Notes: generated by a model from the sequence alone, not told the origin. A stretch of 64,000 bases of DNA from Rhizobium sp. BK418 (GCF_004341105.1 NZ_SLZK01000003.1:620001-684000); one strand, 5' to 3'. Shown: positions 52,443 through 61,894, counted from the stretch's first letter. Program-made: numbers and translations.

Positions 52443-54329
52443 TCAGACGGCCCAGCAGGCGCAGCCGAGCGCACCCCAGAAGCTCTTGAGATCGGAGACG
52501 GGCGCCTTCGAACTCCAGGCATTGGCGTGCGCATGGCCGTGGACATTGCAATCGTTGGCGCATCCGCAGGAAGAGATCAGGCGGCGGTGCAGCGAGTTCT
52601 TGCCCGCTCCTTCAGGTTCGCCCCAGGCGGCATAACCCTTGAAACTGCGCACCGGCGACCAGTCGGGCATGGCGGGCGGGACTGGGTTTTCGTCGAAACT
52701 CGCGAAGGTGCCTGATCCATAGACGATCTTGCCGCCGACCATTGTGAGCTCCGAGGTGAGGAACGAGATTTCTTCTTCGGCGCAGGCGAAGAAATCCTTG
52801 TCGGGCACGATGAGATCGGCGAACTGGCCCTTCTCGATGCGGCCCTTCTTGCCTTCCTCGTTGGAGAACCAGGTAACATTCTCGGTCCACATGCGTAGCG
52901 CCGTCTCCCGGTCGAGGCAGTTACGGCGCGGATAGATCGCCATGCCGCCGACAGTACGGCCGGTGATCATCCAGGAGAGCGAGACCCACGGATTATAGGA
53001 GGCCACACGGGTGGCATCGGTGCCGGCGGAAACCTTTACGCCCTTTTCCAGCATACGGGCGACGGGCGGGGTCGCTTCGGCCGCACCCACGCCATAACGC
53101 TCGACAAAATATTCGCCCTGATAGGCCATGCGGTGCTGTACGGCGATGCCGCCGCCGAGCGCGGCGATACGGTCGATCGACCGTTCGGAAATCGTCTCGG
53201 CATGGTCGAAGAACCAGTTGAGGCCTTCGAGCGGGATATCCTGGTTGACCTTTTCGAAGACATCCAGAGCGCGGCTGATCGTCTCGTCATAGGTGGCGTG
53301 CAGGCGCCAGGGCCAGCGGTTTTCCGCAAGCACGCGCACGACCTCTTCCAGCTCGCCTTCCATTTCCGGCGGCATGTCGGGGCGCGGCTGGCGGAAATCC
53401 TCGAAGTCGGCAGCGGAAAAGACCAGCATTTCGCCGGCGCCGTTGTGGCGAAAGTAATCCGTGCCCTGCTTGTACTTCACCGAAGACGTCCAGTTCAGGA
53501 AGTCTTCCTTCTCCTGTTTCGGCTTCTGAGTGAAAAGATTGTAGGCGAGGCGCACGGTCATCTGGCCATCATCGGCGAGTTTCTGGATGACGGCATAATC
53601 ATCAGGATAGTTCTGGAAGCCGCCGCCGGCGTCGATGACGCCTGTTACCCCGAGGCGATTCAGTTCGCGCATGAAGTGGCGGGTGGAATTGACCTGATAG
53701 TCGAAGGGCAGTTTCGGACCTTTGGCAAGTGTCGAATAGAGAATGCCGGCATTCGGTTTGGCAAGCAGTAGGCCGGTCGGGTTGCCGTTCGCATCGCGGG
53801 TGATCTCGCCGCCGGGCGGGTTCGGCGTGTCCTTCGTGTAGCCGACGGCACGCAGCGCGGCGCCATTCAGCAGCGCGCGGTCGTAGAGATGCAGGATGAA
53901 GACCGGGGTGTCGGGGGCGACCGCATTGATCTCCTCAATGGTCGGCAAGCGCTTTTCGGCGAACTGATGTTCCGTGAAGCCGCCGACGACGCGGACCCAT
54001 TGCGGCGGCGGTGTAATGGCCACCTGGCGCTTCAGCATGTCCATGGCGTCGGCAAGCGAGCGCACACCATCCCAGCGCAGTTCCATGTTGAAGTTCAAGC
54101 CACCGCGCACGACGTGGGTGTGATTGTCGATCAGGCCGGGAAGGACGCGCCTGCCCTTGAGATCAATGACCTTCGTATCCGGGCCCTTGAGCGCCATGAT
54201 CTCGGCGTCGTGGCCGACGGCGAGGAACTTTCCGTCCTTGATTGCGACGGCGCTGGCAGCCGGCTTGGAACGGTCGAGCGTGGTGATCAGGCCGTGATGC
54301 AAGATGAGGTCGGCGGTCGTATTTTCCAT
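52443..54329 (-). CDS. YtcJ-like amidohydrolase with Cys/His-rich C-terminal tail
   Basis: The 628-residue metal-dependent hydrolase has the HxH metal motif in LPGLIDNHTHVVRGG, further ligands in WRLHATYDETI and WFFDHAETI, and the Asp in SAGTDATRVASY. The C-terminal region returns to the small beta domain (GQFADLIVPDKDFF). The last 45 residues are unusual, containing SCGCANDCNVHGHAHANAW and ending GALGCACWAV. This may bind metal or anchor the enzyme; substrate unknown. It is 27 nt downstream of xapX. Confidence 0.88.
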   Translation of the reverse strand: MENTTADLILHHGLITTLDRSKPAASAVAIKDGKFLAVGHDAEIMALKGPDTKVIDLKGRRVLPGLIDNHTHVVRGGLNFNMELRWDGVRSLADAMDMLKRQVAITPPPQWVRVVGGFTEHQFAEKRLPTIEEINAVAPDTPVFILHLYDRALLNGAALRAVGYTKDTPNPPGGEITRDANGNPTGLLLAKPNAGILYSTLAKGPKLPFDYQVNSTRHFMRELNRLGVTGVIDAGGGFQNYPDDYAVIQKLADDGQMTVRLAYNLFTQKPKQEKEDFLNWTSSVKYKQGTDYFRHNGAGEMLVFSAADFEDFRQPRPDMPPEMEGELEEVVRVLAENRWPWRLHATYDETISRALDVFEKVNQDIPLEGLNWFFDHAETISERSIDRIAALGGGIAVQHRMAYQGEYFVERYGVGAAEATPPVARMLEKGVKVSAGTDATRVASYNPWVSLSWMITGRTVGGMAIYPRRNCLDRETALRMWTENVTWFSNEEGKKGRIEKGQFADLIVPDKDFFACAEEEISFLTSELTMVGGKIVYGSGTFASFDENPVPPAMPDWSPVRSFKGYAAWGEPEGAGKNSLHRRLISSCGCANDCNVHGHAHANAWSSKAPVSDLKSFWGALGCACWAV

Positions 54330-54356
54330 TGTCTTCGTCCTCGAGCGCGAGCGGTA

Positions 54357-54626
54357 TCAGACCTTGTCGGAAGGCTTGACTTCGGAGGGGGCGTTGCCCT
54401 TCGGCAGATGGCCGAACATATGCGGCTTTATCTGGTTCAGCCATGAGACGGCTGCCGGCTCCCTGTTGATCAAGGTCTTCGCGAACGGGATGACCTGTTC
54501 GCCGACCAGGATGCCGAGAAGGCCGACGAGCGCCACGACCGGCGGGGCCGGCGAGCGGACGTTGAGCAGGCTGTAAACAATGCCGACGAGAAGGCCGGCT
54601 CCGAGGGAGAGGAGATAGATTTTCAT
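54357..54626 (-). CDS. XapX domain membrane protein
   Basis: The 89-residue protein has two hydrophobic helices (IYLLSLGAGLLVGIVYSLL, PPVVALVGLLGILVGEQVI) joined by NVRSPAP. This is the XapX family pattern (LLGMLVGEQ). Its function is unknown; XapX genes often accompany YcaC-like hydrolases, as here. ATG 54626 follows GAGG. Confidence 0.88.
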   Translation of the reverse strand: MKIYLLSLGAGLLVGIVYSLLNVRSPAPPVVALVGLLGILVGEQVIPFAKTLINREPAAVSWLNQIKPHMFGHLPKGNAPSEVKPSDKV

Positions 54627-54693
54627 TTGGGGCCTCGATTCATTGCGGCATGCAGGAGAGCGGAAGCGGCTGCGCCGCTCTCGCCGATCAGGC

Positions 54694-55383
54694 TTACTTG
54701 GCGGGGTTCGGGCCGATGCGCTCGCCATGTTTGACGCGTTCGGGTGCCTTGTGGACATGGGTATAGGCGTAATCCACGCCCATGCCGTAGGCGCCGGAAT
54801 GTTCCTTCACGATTGTCGTCACGGCGTCATAGGTTTCGCGGCGTGCCCAGTCGCGCTGCCATTCCAGCAGCACCTGCTGCCAAGTGACGGGAACGCAACC
54901 GGCCTGCACCATGCGATCCATCGCATATTTATGAGCATCGACCGATGTGCCGCCCGAGGCATCGGCGACCATGTAGATCTCATAGTCGGTGTCGTGCATG
55001 CAGGAGAGTGCGAATGTCGTGTTGCAGACTTCCGTCCAGAGGCCTGACACGACGACCTTTTTGCGGCCGCTGGCGGCATTCTTCGCCAGGGCATCGCGGA
55101 CGTTCTGATCGTCCCAGGAATTCATCGAGGAGCGCTCGAGAATGGTGTTTTCCGGGAAGACGGCCAGCAGTTCCGGATAGGTATGGCCGGAGAAGGCCTC
55201 GGTCTCGACCGTGGTGATCGTTGTCGGCACCTTGAACGTCTTGGCAGCTTTGGCGAGACCGACCACGTTGTTCTTCAAGGTCTGGCGGTCGATGGACTGC
55301 ACGCCGAAGGCCATCTGCGGCTGCTGGTCGATGAAGATCAGCTGGCTGTTCTGCGGTGTGAGGACTTCAAGATATTTCGACAT
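54694..55383 (-). CDS. YcaC-like cysteine hydrolase, isochorismatase family
   Basis: The 229-residue protein has the isochorismatase fold with Asp in LIFIDQQPQMAFGV, a Lys region near GRKKVVVSG, and Cys in GLWTEVCNTTFALSCM. The length and sequence match YcaC-type hydrolases, whose substrate is undefined. It is the first gene of the operon and is divergent from the VOC gene across a 308-bp region. Confidence 0.9.
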   Translation of the reverse strand: MSKYLEVLTPQNSQLIFIDQQPQMAFGVQSIDRQTLKNNVVGLAKAAKTFKVPTTITTVETEAFSGHTYPELLAVFPENTILERSSMNSWDDQNVRDALAKNAASGRKKVVVSGLWTEVCNTTFALSCMHDTDYEIYMVADASGGTSVDAHKYAMDRMVQAGCVPVTWQQVLLEWQRDWARRETYDAVTTIVKEHSGAYGMGVDYAYTHVHKAPERVKHGERIGPNPAK

Positions 55384-55691
55384 TCTCGTTCTCCCTAGTC
55401 ATGAGGCCTTGAAGGCAAGGATTGGACCGTCAAGCGCCGCTTCGGAAGCTTGCGGTGAATCGCTTTCCCCGACGTGCGAGGCCGCGATTTGACGGGAACC
55501 TACTTGGCAAAAGCCAAATCAGATTGTCGGTTCTCACCCTCTTTTGTCAAAAATTGCTTCCAGGTGCAGAGGTGGCAGGCAGGTATCGGAGCAGCCAAAG
55601 AGCCACCCAGAAATTTTTGCGCGGCGCTGTCGGGGTGGTCAGCGTTCGCGCGTCCTAGAGGCATGAACGACGACCAAAAGGAGGATGTTTC
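55384..55691. other. 308-bp divergent regulatory region, no gene
   Basis: No reading frame here is supported. It contains a palindrome TTGGC-AAAA-GCCAA (55504-55517), central between the start of the YcaC operon and the VOC gene. The promoter elements themselves were not resolved. The RBS AAGGAGGAT of the VOC gene is at its right end. Confidence 0.55.
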
Positions 55692-56174
55692 ATGGTCAAG
55701 GTCATATCGCATCTCTGGTTTGCCGAAGGTGCCCGCGAGGCGGTGGAATTCTATGTTTCGCTGGTTCCCAATTCAGCAATCGGCGACATCACCACCGTGC
55801 CGGCGGAAACGCCGAGCGGCCCTCCAGGCAGTGTCGAAATTGTGGAGTTCACGCTCGGTGGCCAGAATTTCATCGCCATGCAGGCAGGGCCGTTCGAGCC
55901 GTTCAACCATGCCTATTCCGTGCAGATCATCTGCGAAGATCAGGCGGAGGTCGATCGTATCTGGAATGGGTTCATCGGCAACGGAGGTACGGCAGAACAA
56001 TGCGGCTGGCTTAGGGATCGCTGGGGTCTTTCCTGGCAGATCGTGCCCAAGGCGCTAGCCGAGATGATGAGCGGCGCGCGCAAAGGCAATGCCAAGAAGA
56101 TGACCGAGGCAATGCTGCAGATGGTCAAGCTCGATGTCGCAACGTTGGAAAAGGCCTTCCAGGAAGCGGCCTGA
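55692..56174 (+). CDS. VOC superfamily protein, PhnB-like
   Basis: The 160-residue protein has the PhnB-like VOC pattern (SHLWFAEGAREAVEFYVSLV, VEFTLGGQNFIAMQAGP, GGTAEQCGWLRDRWGLSWQI). AAGGAGGAT precedes the ATG. Members are often misnamed 3-demethylubiquinone methyltransferases; no catalytic function can be assigned. It lies between the YcaC operon and the AraC regulator. Confidence 0.88.
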   Translation: MVKVISHLWFAEGAREAVEFYVSLVPNSAIGDITTVPAETPSGPPGSVEIVEFTLGGQNFIAMQAGPFEPFNHAYSVQIICEDQAEVDRIWNGFIGNGGTAEQCGWLRDRWGLSWQIVPKALAEMMSGARKGNAKKMTEAMLQMVKLDVATLEKAFQEAA

Positions 56175-56300
56175 ATCCCGTAAAGCAGAATGAACAGAGC
56201 GGACGGCGGCCCCGGAGAGGGGCTGCCGGTTTAATTCTCCCAGTGGATTTTGAGGGGAAATGATGTCATTGGGACAGCGGGAGGCAATTCGAAAACGGGG

Positions 56301-57155
56301 GTGATTGAATTGGCGTCTCGGCCACAGGTTTCATTGCTTCAAGCCGGTGCGGTGTCGATTGTGCGCATGCGCAGCAACAGCGCCGATCATGACGAGAGCG
56401 GGCCGATTCCCCAGGCCGATGCCTTTAGCGTCATCGCGCAGCTGAAGCCGTTCGACAACCATCGTCTGTGGCGCCGCGGCAAGCTCATCCATGACGGCGG
56501 CCATCCGGCAGGTGCGCTGGCGATCACCGATCTCGCAGAGGAATGGCGCTGCCATCATCGCTCCTCTTTCGATAACATGCGCTTCAATATATCTCGGCAA
56601 GGGCTTTCCGATTTCAGCTACGAGGCGGGGCGTTCCGGCTTTAGCGGGCTCGATTGCGGGCAGGGCCAGCTCGATCCGGTCGTGCAGGGGCTAGCCATGG
56701 CACTTCTGCCGGCGCTCAGCCAGCCAGCGCATGCCAGCGCGCTTTTCGTCGATCACGTCCTGCTGGCGCTGCAGGCGCATCTGGTAACGCGCTACGGCAA
56801 GGTCAACCTGCCCACCGAGCGCAGCGGCGGGCTTTCGGCACGCCAGCTCAACACGGCGACCGCCTTCCTTGCCTCGCTGACGGCGCGGGAGGCGACGATA
56901 TCGGATGTCGCTGCGCAATGCGGCTTGTCGACCAGCTATTTCATCCGCGCCTTCAAAAAATCGACGGGCCGCACGCCGCATCGCTGGCTCATGGAATACC
57001 GGGCGGAGAAGGCGCGGCAGATGCTGCTTGGCACGGCGTCAATCGCCGAGATCGCGGTTGCCTGCGGTTTTGCCGACCAGAGCCATTTGACACGCATTTT
57101 TACGGCGCTGAATGGTGTTTCGCCGGGAACGTGGCGCCGGGAGCGCCGCATCTAG
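56301..57155 (+). CDS. AraC family transcriptional regulator
   Basis: The roughly 284-residue protein has an N-terminal sensor domain of about 170 residues and a C-terminal double helix-turn-helix DNA-binding region. That region contains ISDVAAQCGLSTSYFIRAFKKSTG and EIAVACGFADQSHLTRIF, with a typical NGVSPGTWRRERR end. GTG 56301 is the best start seen; a TTG at 56310 and an upstream TTG at 56250 are alternatives with weak RBS. It may govern the YcaC operon, the VOC gene or the RND pump; target not shown. Confidence 0.88.
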   Translation: MIELASRPQVSLLQAGAVSIVRMRSNSADHDESGPIPQADAFSVIAQLKPFDNHRLWRRGKLIHDGGHPAGALAITDLAEEWRCHHRSSFDNMRFNISRQGLSDFSYEAGRSGFSGLDCGQGQLDPVVQGLAMALLPALSQPAHASALFVDHVLLALQAHLVTRYGKVNLPTERSGGLSARQLNTATAFLASLTAREATISDVAAQCGLSTSYFIRAFKKSTGRTPHRWLMEYRAEKARQMLLGTASIAEIAVACGFADQSHLTRIFTALNGVSPGTWRRERRI

Positions 57156-57257
57156 AGCATTTCCGTATTCGCTCGATCGGAGCACGGTTGCTGGAACTGG
57201 CCCCCAGCATTGCTCAAGTAAAAGTGAGCAGACGGGTTATTTTCAAAGTTTGCTGAT

Positions 57258-57273
57258 ATTACAAATCTGTAAT
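57258..57273. promoter_or_regulatory. palindromic operator candidate upstream of the RND genes
   Basis: ATTACA-AATC-TGTAAT is a perfect inverted repeat, 127 nt before the adaptor start and about 100 nt past the AraC gene. Its shape suits a TetR- or OmpR-type regulator. No regulator of those types lies adjacent. Confidence 0.5.
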
Positions 57274-57399
57274 GACGGGTGGTTACGCTTGCTGCCGGCC
57301 GGGTAAAGATGCGATATTGTCGCACCAGGCGAGACTCTTTGTCTCGCACGCCTCTCTCGACCGACCCTGGACAACCTCGAGTCCCTCCCGGAGACGTGA

Positions 57400-58632
57400 A
57401 TGCCCTTTTGGAAGCAGTTTGTACTTTGCATCGTCGCGATTGTCGCCGGCTTTGCCGCGTGGGTTTATTTTGTGCCTGGTGCTGGCGAAACGATGCGTAA
57501 TGCCGGAATTCCCGACAATATCGTTTCCATGATCGCGCCCACGGCTGAAGAAACGGCCGATGCCGGCGCGCAAGGCCAGGGCGGACAAAACCAGGGTGGA
57601 CAAAACCAGGGTGGGCAGGGGCAGAACCGTCGCAGTGGCGGAGGCAACGGCGCAGGCGGCGGCCGCAATTCGGCTGTTCTCGTCGTCACACAGGCCGTGG
57701 TGCAGGGCACCGTCAACGATCGGCTGAACGCGATCGGCACGGGCGATGCGATCCGCTCCGTCGCGGTTACGCCGCAGGCAACCGGCACGATCCGCGAAAT
57801 CCTCATCAAGTCGGGCAATACGGTCAAGCAGGGCCAGGTTCTCGCCAAGCTCGACAGCGAAGAGCAGGTGATCGCCCAGGGTCAGGCGCAGGTGGCGCTG
57901 AACAGTGCGCTTGAGAAGTCCAACCTCTATCACAACATCAAGTCCAGTGTGTCGCGCATGGACGTATTTGATTCCGAGATCGCCGAGCAGAATGCAAGGC
58001 TGCAGTTGCAGGCTGCCGACCTCAATCTCCAGCGCCGCAATATCGTGGCGCCGATCGACGGCATCGTCGGCATCGTGCCAGTCAATATCGGCGACAATGT
58101 CACGACTTCGACGCCGATCGTGACGCTTGATGACCGCACGGAAATCCTCGTCGACTTCTGGGTGCCGGAGCGCTTCGCCAATACAGTTTCCGTCGGTCAG
58201 GCGGTCGAGGCCACTTCGGTGGCCCGGCCGGGCAAGATCTTCTCCGGCGTGCTGGAGGCGGTCGATAACCGCATCGACTCCGCGAGCCGCACGTTGCGCC
58301 TGCGCGGACGTATCGACAATAGTTCGGATGAACTGCGCGCTGGCATGTCCTTTGCCGTCAGCATGAAATTCGCTGGTGACAAGTACCCGGCCGTCAATCC
58401 GCTGTCGGTGCAGTGGGATTCGCAAGGCTCCTTCGTCTGGCGGGTGACCGATGACAAGTCGCACAAGGTTCGTGTCACCGTCGTGCAGCGCAATCCGGAC
58501 TACGTGCTGGTCAAGGCTGACTTGAAGGATGGCGATCAGATCGTCACGCAGGGTCTGCAGCGCGTGCGCGAGAACGGCGCGGTGCGGGTGGCGACCGACG
58601 TCGCCTCCAACGACAAGGTCAGCGCCCAATGA
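57400..58632 (+). CDS. RND efflux system periplasmic adaptor subunit
   Basis: The 410-residue membrane fusion protein has an N-terminal membrane anchor (FVLCIVAIVAGFAAWVYF) and a Gly/Gln/Asn-rich linker of about 40 residues. A lipoyl domain begins VTPQATGTIREILIKSGNTV, followed by a coiled-coil hairpin, RRNIVAPIDGIVGIVPVNIGDNV, and beta-barrel segments. It bridges the RND pump to an outer-membrane channel. The linker holds three 15-bp tandem repeats. No outer-membrane TolC-like gene is adjacent. Its stop overlaps the permease by 4 nt. Confidence 0.93.
   Translation: MPFWKQFVLCIVAIVAGFAAWVYFVPGAGETMRNAGIPDNIVSMIAPTAEETADAGAQGQGGQNQGGQNQGGQGQNRRSGGGNGAGGGRNSAVLVVTQAVVQGTVNDRLNAIGTGDAIRSVAVTPQATGTIREILIKSGNTVKQGQVLAKLDSEEQVIAQGQAQVALNSALEKSNLYHNIKSSVSRMDVFDSEIAEQNARLQLQAADLNLQRRNIVAPIDGIVGIVPVNIGDNVTTSTPIVTLDDRTEILVDFWVPERFANTVSVGQAVEATSVARPGKIFSGVLEAVDNRIDSASRTLRLRGRIDNSSDELRAGMSFAVSMKFAGDKYPAVNPLSVQWDSQGSFVWRVTDDKSHKVRVTVVQRNPDYVLVKADLKDGDQIVTQGLQRVRENGAVRVATDVASNDKVSAQ
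57580..57624 (+). repeat. 15-bp tandem repeat, three copies
   Basis: Three in-frame units of GGYGGACAAAACCAG (the last one diverged) encode GGQNQ repeats in the adaptor linker. Copies are at 57580-57594, 57595-57609 and 57610-57624. Confidence 0.85.
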
Positions 58633-61600
58633 GCGTGACCGAGATCCACCCCGGCAAGCCAGAATCCAACAAGGCGACCTTCACCGCGCTTTTCGTGCGG
58701 CGCCCGATCCTGGCGCTCGTCTTCAACACGCTGATGGTGGTGGCAGGTCTCGCAGCCTATGTCGGCGTCGAAGTGCGTGAGCTGCCTGACGTCGACCGGC
58801 CTGTCGTGACGGTTCGTACCACCTTCGACGGCGCTTCGCCGCAGACGATCGACCAGGAGCTGACCAAGGTCATCGAAGGCGCTGTTGCTCGTGTCAGCGG
58901 TCTCAAGTCCATTTCGTCCAGCTCTTCGTTCGGTCAGAGCCGCGTGACGCTGGAATTCTCCGATTCCATCGATCTGGCGGTTGCCGCCAACGACGTGCGC
59001 GACGCGATCGGCCGCATCACTCAGAACCTGCCTGACGAGGCGGATGCGCCGCAGATCGTCAAGGCGGATTCTGATTCCTCGGCGATCATGCGCCTTGCGG
59101 TGACGTCCGATACGCTCAACATGGACGACCTGACGCAGCTCGTCGAAAACGAGGTGGTGGACCGTCTCGCCTCCGTCGACGGCGTTGCCGATGTCGAGGA
59201 ATATGGCGATCAGGAAAAGGTCTTCCGTGTCGATGTCGATCAGGGCGCGCTCGCCAGCCGCGGTCTGACCGTCGGGGATCTGACCAAGGCACTCTCCAAT
59301 GCGGCGCTCGACGTGCCGGCCGGATCGCTGAAGAGCATGATGCAGGATATCGTGGTGCGCGCCACTGCGAGCCTGCAGACTCCGGAAGATTTTCAGAACG
59401 TCATCCTGCAGGACAATGTGCGTCTTGGCGACGTTGCGACCGTAACGCTCGGGCCACGAGACGGCGAAACGGCGCTGCGTTCCAACGGCAAGCCGGGCAT
59501 CGGTCTCGGCATCATCCGCCAGGCGCAGTCGAATACGCTGAATATTTCCGCCGGCATTCACGCTGCCGTCGACCAGCTTTCCAAGACGCTGCCGAAGGGC
59601 ACGACGATCGCGATTACCAGTGACGACGCCGTGTTCATTCAGGGCGCGATCCACGAAGTGGTACTGGCGCTGCTGCTCTCTGCCGTCATCGTCACGGTTG
59701 TCATCTATCTCTTCCTGCGCGACTGGCGCGCCACGCTGATTCCATCGGTCTCCATGCCGGTGGCGCTGATCGGTACACTTGCCGCCATCTACATGGTCGG
59801 GTTCTCGATCAACATCCTGACGCTGCTTGCGATCGTGCTTGCAACCGGCCTCGTGGTCGACGACGCCATTGTCGTTCTCGAAAACATCGTGCGCAGGCGT
59901 TCCGAGGGCATGGGGCCGCGTGCGGCGGCCGTGCTCGGTACGCGCGAGGTGTTCTTCGCTGTTATCGCGACGACGGCCACCCTTGCTGCCGTTTTCATCC
60001 CGCTCTCCTTCCTGCCGGGGCAGGTGGGGGGCCTCTTCCGCGAATTCGGCTTCGTGCTTGCCTTCTCGGTCGGCCTGTCGTCGATCGTCGCGCTGACGCT
60101 GTGTCCAATGCTTGCCTCGCGGATGCTGACCAAGCCGATGATCGAGGATCACGGTTTGCTCGGCCGCTTTGGCGGGGCTTTCGCCGGCGCCTATAAATGG
60201 GCGCTGCATGCCTGTCTGAACGCCCCCGTCGTCGTCATCGTCTTCTCGCTCATCTTCGGCGGCGCTGCGGTAATCGCTTTCGGTACGGTCAAGAGCGAGC
60301 TGACGCCAGAGGAAGACCGCGCCATGGTAATGATGCGGCTGACGACGCCGCAGGGCTCCAGCCTCGAATATACGCGCGACAAGATGCAGCTGGTGGAAGA
60401 ATATCTGCAGCCGCTCGTCGATAGCGGCGAGATCCGTAACGTCTTCTCGATCTCCGGCCAGGGCGGCTCGTCCAATAGCGGCTTCATGGTGCTGACGCTG
60501 GCGCCCTGGGGCGAACGTCACCGCACGCAAGCCGATATCGTGCGTGATATCAACCAGGCGGCTTTCAAGGTGCCAGCACTGCGCGGCAACGCGATCTCCT
60601 CGAACAGCCTGCGCATCCGCGGGGCCGGCAGCGGCTTGCAGATGGCGCTGATCGGCAACGATCACGAGGCACTGACGGCGGCGGCTGCTAGGCTCGTGCA
60701 ACAACTCGATGCGAGCGGCCAGTATGATACGCCGCGCCTCAGCAACGAGCCGTCGCAGGCGCAGGTTTCCGTCGCTATCGACCGCGAACGGGCCTCCGAT
60801 CTCGGAATCGACATTACCGGGCTTTCCACCGCCATTCAGTCGCTGCTCGAGGGACGCTCTGTGGTCGACGTCTTCGTCAACGGCGAATCCTATCCGGTGC
60901 TGTTGACCTCGACGATGCGGCCGATCGACGATCCGACCGATCTCGAAAACGTCTTCCTGAAAACCGGCGACGGCAAGATCGTGCCGATGTCGGTTATCGC
61001 CTCGTTGAAGGAAGGCTCGGTTGCGCCGCAGCTGAACCGCGAGCAGCAGCTCGCTTCCGTCGCGATCACTGCCGGCCTCAAGAACGGCATGTCGCTCGGC
61101 GATGCGGTGAAGAACGTCACGCAGGTGGCAGCGCCGCTGCTGCCGCCCGGCGCCCGCCTGCTGCCGCTCGCCGAAGCCGCGACGCTGGAGGAGAATTCGA
61201 GCGGCATGGCGCTCACCTTCGGCTTTGCGATCGTCATCATCTTCCTGGTGCTCGCCGCTCAGTTTGAAAGCGTGCTGTCGTCGCTGATCATCATGTCGAC
61301 GGTGCCGCTCGGTCTTGCCTGCGCCGTCTTCGCGCTTGTCATCACCGGGTCCAGCCTCAACATCTACAGCCAGATCGGCCTCGTGCTGCTTGTCGGCGTC
61401 ATGGCGAAGAACGGTATCCTGATCGTGGAATTCGCCAACCAGCTGCGCGATCATGGCGAGGATGTGCGCTCTTCGATCGAGAAGGCCTGCGCGCTTCGCC
61501 TGCGCCCGGTCATGATGACGATGATCGCCACCATCCTTGGCGGTGTTCCGCTGGTCTTTGCCCATGGTGCCGGTGCGGAAGCGCGTGTGGCACTCGGCTG

Positions 61601-61784
61601 GGTCATCGTTGGCGGCCTCGGCTTTGCAACGCTTGTGACGCTGTTCATCACGCCCGTCGCCTATCTGCTGATTGCCCGCTTCGCCAAGCCGCATGCCCAT
61701 GAGGAAGCCCGCCTGCACGAGGAAATGACGCATGCGACGCGCCCGAAACCGGTGTCGGAGGAACAGCTTCAGGCTGCTGAGTAA
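58629..61784 (+). CDS. RND efflux permease (AcrB/MexB-like HAE family)
   Basis: The 1051-residue pump has twelve transmembrane helices in the RND arrangement. Large periplasmic loops follow TM1 and TM7. The proton-relay Asp pair is in ATGLVVDDAIVVLENIVRR in TM4, and MAKNGILIVEFANQLRD in TM10 carries the matching Lys. HAE-type porter sequence begins RPILALVFNTLMVVAGL. Substrates are not deducible. It is coupled to the adaptor by a 4-nt overlap and followed by a terminator. Confidence 0.94.
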   Translation: MSVTEIHPGKPESNKATFTALFVRRPILALVFNTLMVVAGLAAYVGVEVRELPDVDRPVVTVRTTFDGASPQTIDQELTKVIEGAVARVSGLKSISSSSSFGQSRVTLEFSDSIDLAVAANDVRDAIGRITQNLPDEADAPQIVKADSDSSAIMRLAVTSDTLNMDDLTQLVENEVVDRLASVDGVADVEEYGDQEKVFRVDVDQGALASRGLTVGDLTKALSNAALDVPAGSLKSMMQDIVVRATASLQTPEDFQNVILQDNVRLGDVATVTLGPRDGETALRSNGKPGIGLGIIRQAQSNTLNISAGIHAAVDQLSKTLPKGTTIAITSDDAVFIQGAIHEVVLALLLSAVIVTVVIYLFLRDWRATLIPSVSMPVALIGTLAAIYMVGFSINILTLLAIVLATGLVVDDAIVVLENIVRRRSEGMGPRAAAVLGTREVFFAVIATTATLAAVFIPLSFLPGQVGGLFREFGFVLAFSVGLSSIVALTLCPMLASRMLTKPMIEDHGLLGRFGGAFAGAYKWALHACLNAPVVVIVFSLIFGGAAVIAFGTVKSELTPEEDRAMVMMRLTTPQGSSLEYTRDKMQLVEEYLQPLVDSGEIRNVFSISGQGGSSNSGFMVLTLAPWGERHRTQADIVRDINQAAFKVPALRGNAISSNSLRIRGAGSGLQMALIGNDHEALTAAAARLVQQLDASGQYDTPRLSNEPSQAQVSVAIDRERASDLGIDITGLSTAIQSLLEGRSVVDVFVNGESYPVLLTSTMRPIDDPTDLENVFLKTGDGKIVPMSVIASLKEGSVAPQLNREQQLASVAITAGLKNGMSLGDAVKNVTQVAAPLLPPGARLLPLAEAATLEENSSGMALTFGFAIVIIFLVLAAQFESVLSSLIIMSTVPLGLACAVFALVITGSSLNIYSQIGLVLLVGVMAKNGILIVEFANQLRDHGEDVRSSIEKACALRLRPVMMTMIATILGGVPLVFAHGAGAEARVALGWVIVGGLGFATLVTLFITPVAYLLIARFAKPHAHEEARLHEEMTHATRPKPVSEEQLQAAE

Positions 61785-61817
61785 GAGGGGCGAGTAAGCC
61801 TTTTCAATATTCTCGAA

Positions 61818-61851
61818 AAGCCCGACCGGATATCTCCGGCGGGTTTTTTAT
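61818..61851 (+). terminator. rho-independent terminator of the RND operon
   Basis: The stem CCCGACCGGA / TCCGGCGGG (one bulge) is followed by TTTTTTA, about 35 nt after the permease stop. Confidence 0.85.
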
Positions 61852-61894
61852 GGTGAATGAAGTCTTGTGGAATAAGATAAATTACTTCTGAACT

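Noticed and set aside
58536..61733. Antisense open frame of more than 1000 codons under the RND permease
   Set aside because: It mirrors the permease in an opposite frame, with Arg/His/Asp-rich low-complexity product typical of high-GC shadows, and has no RBS.
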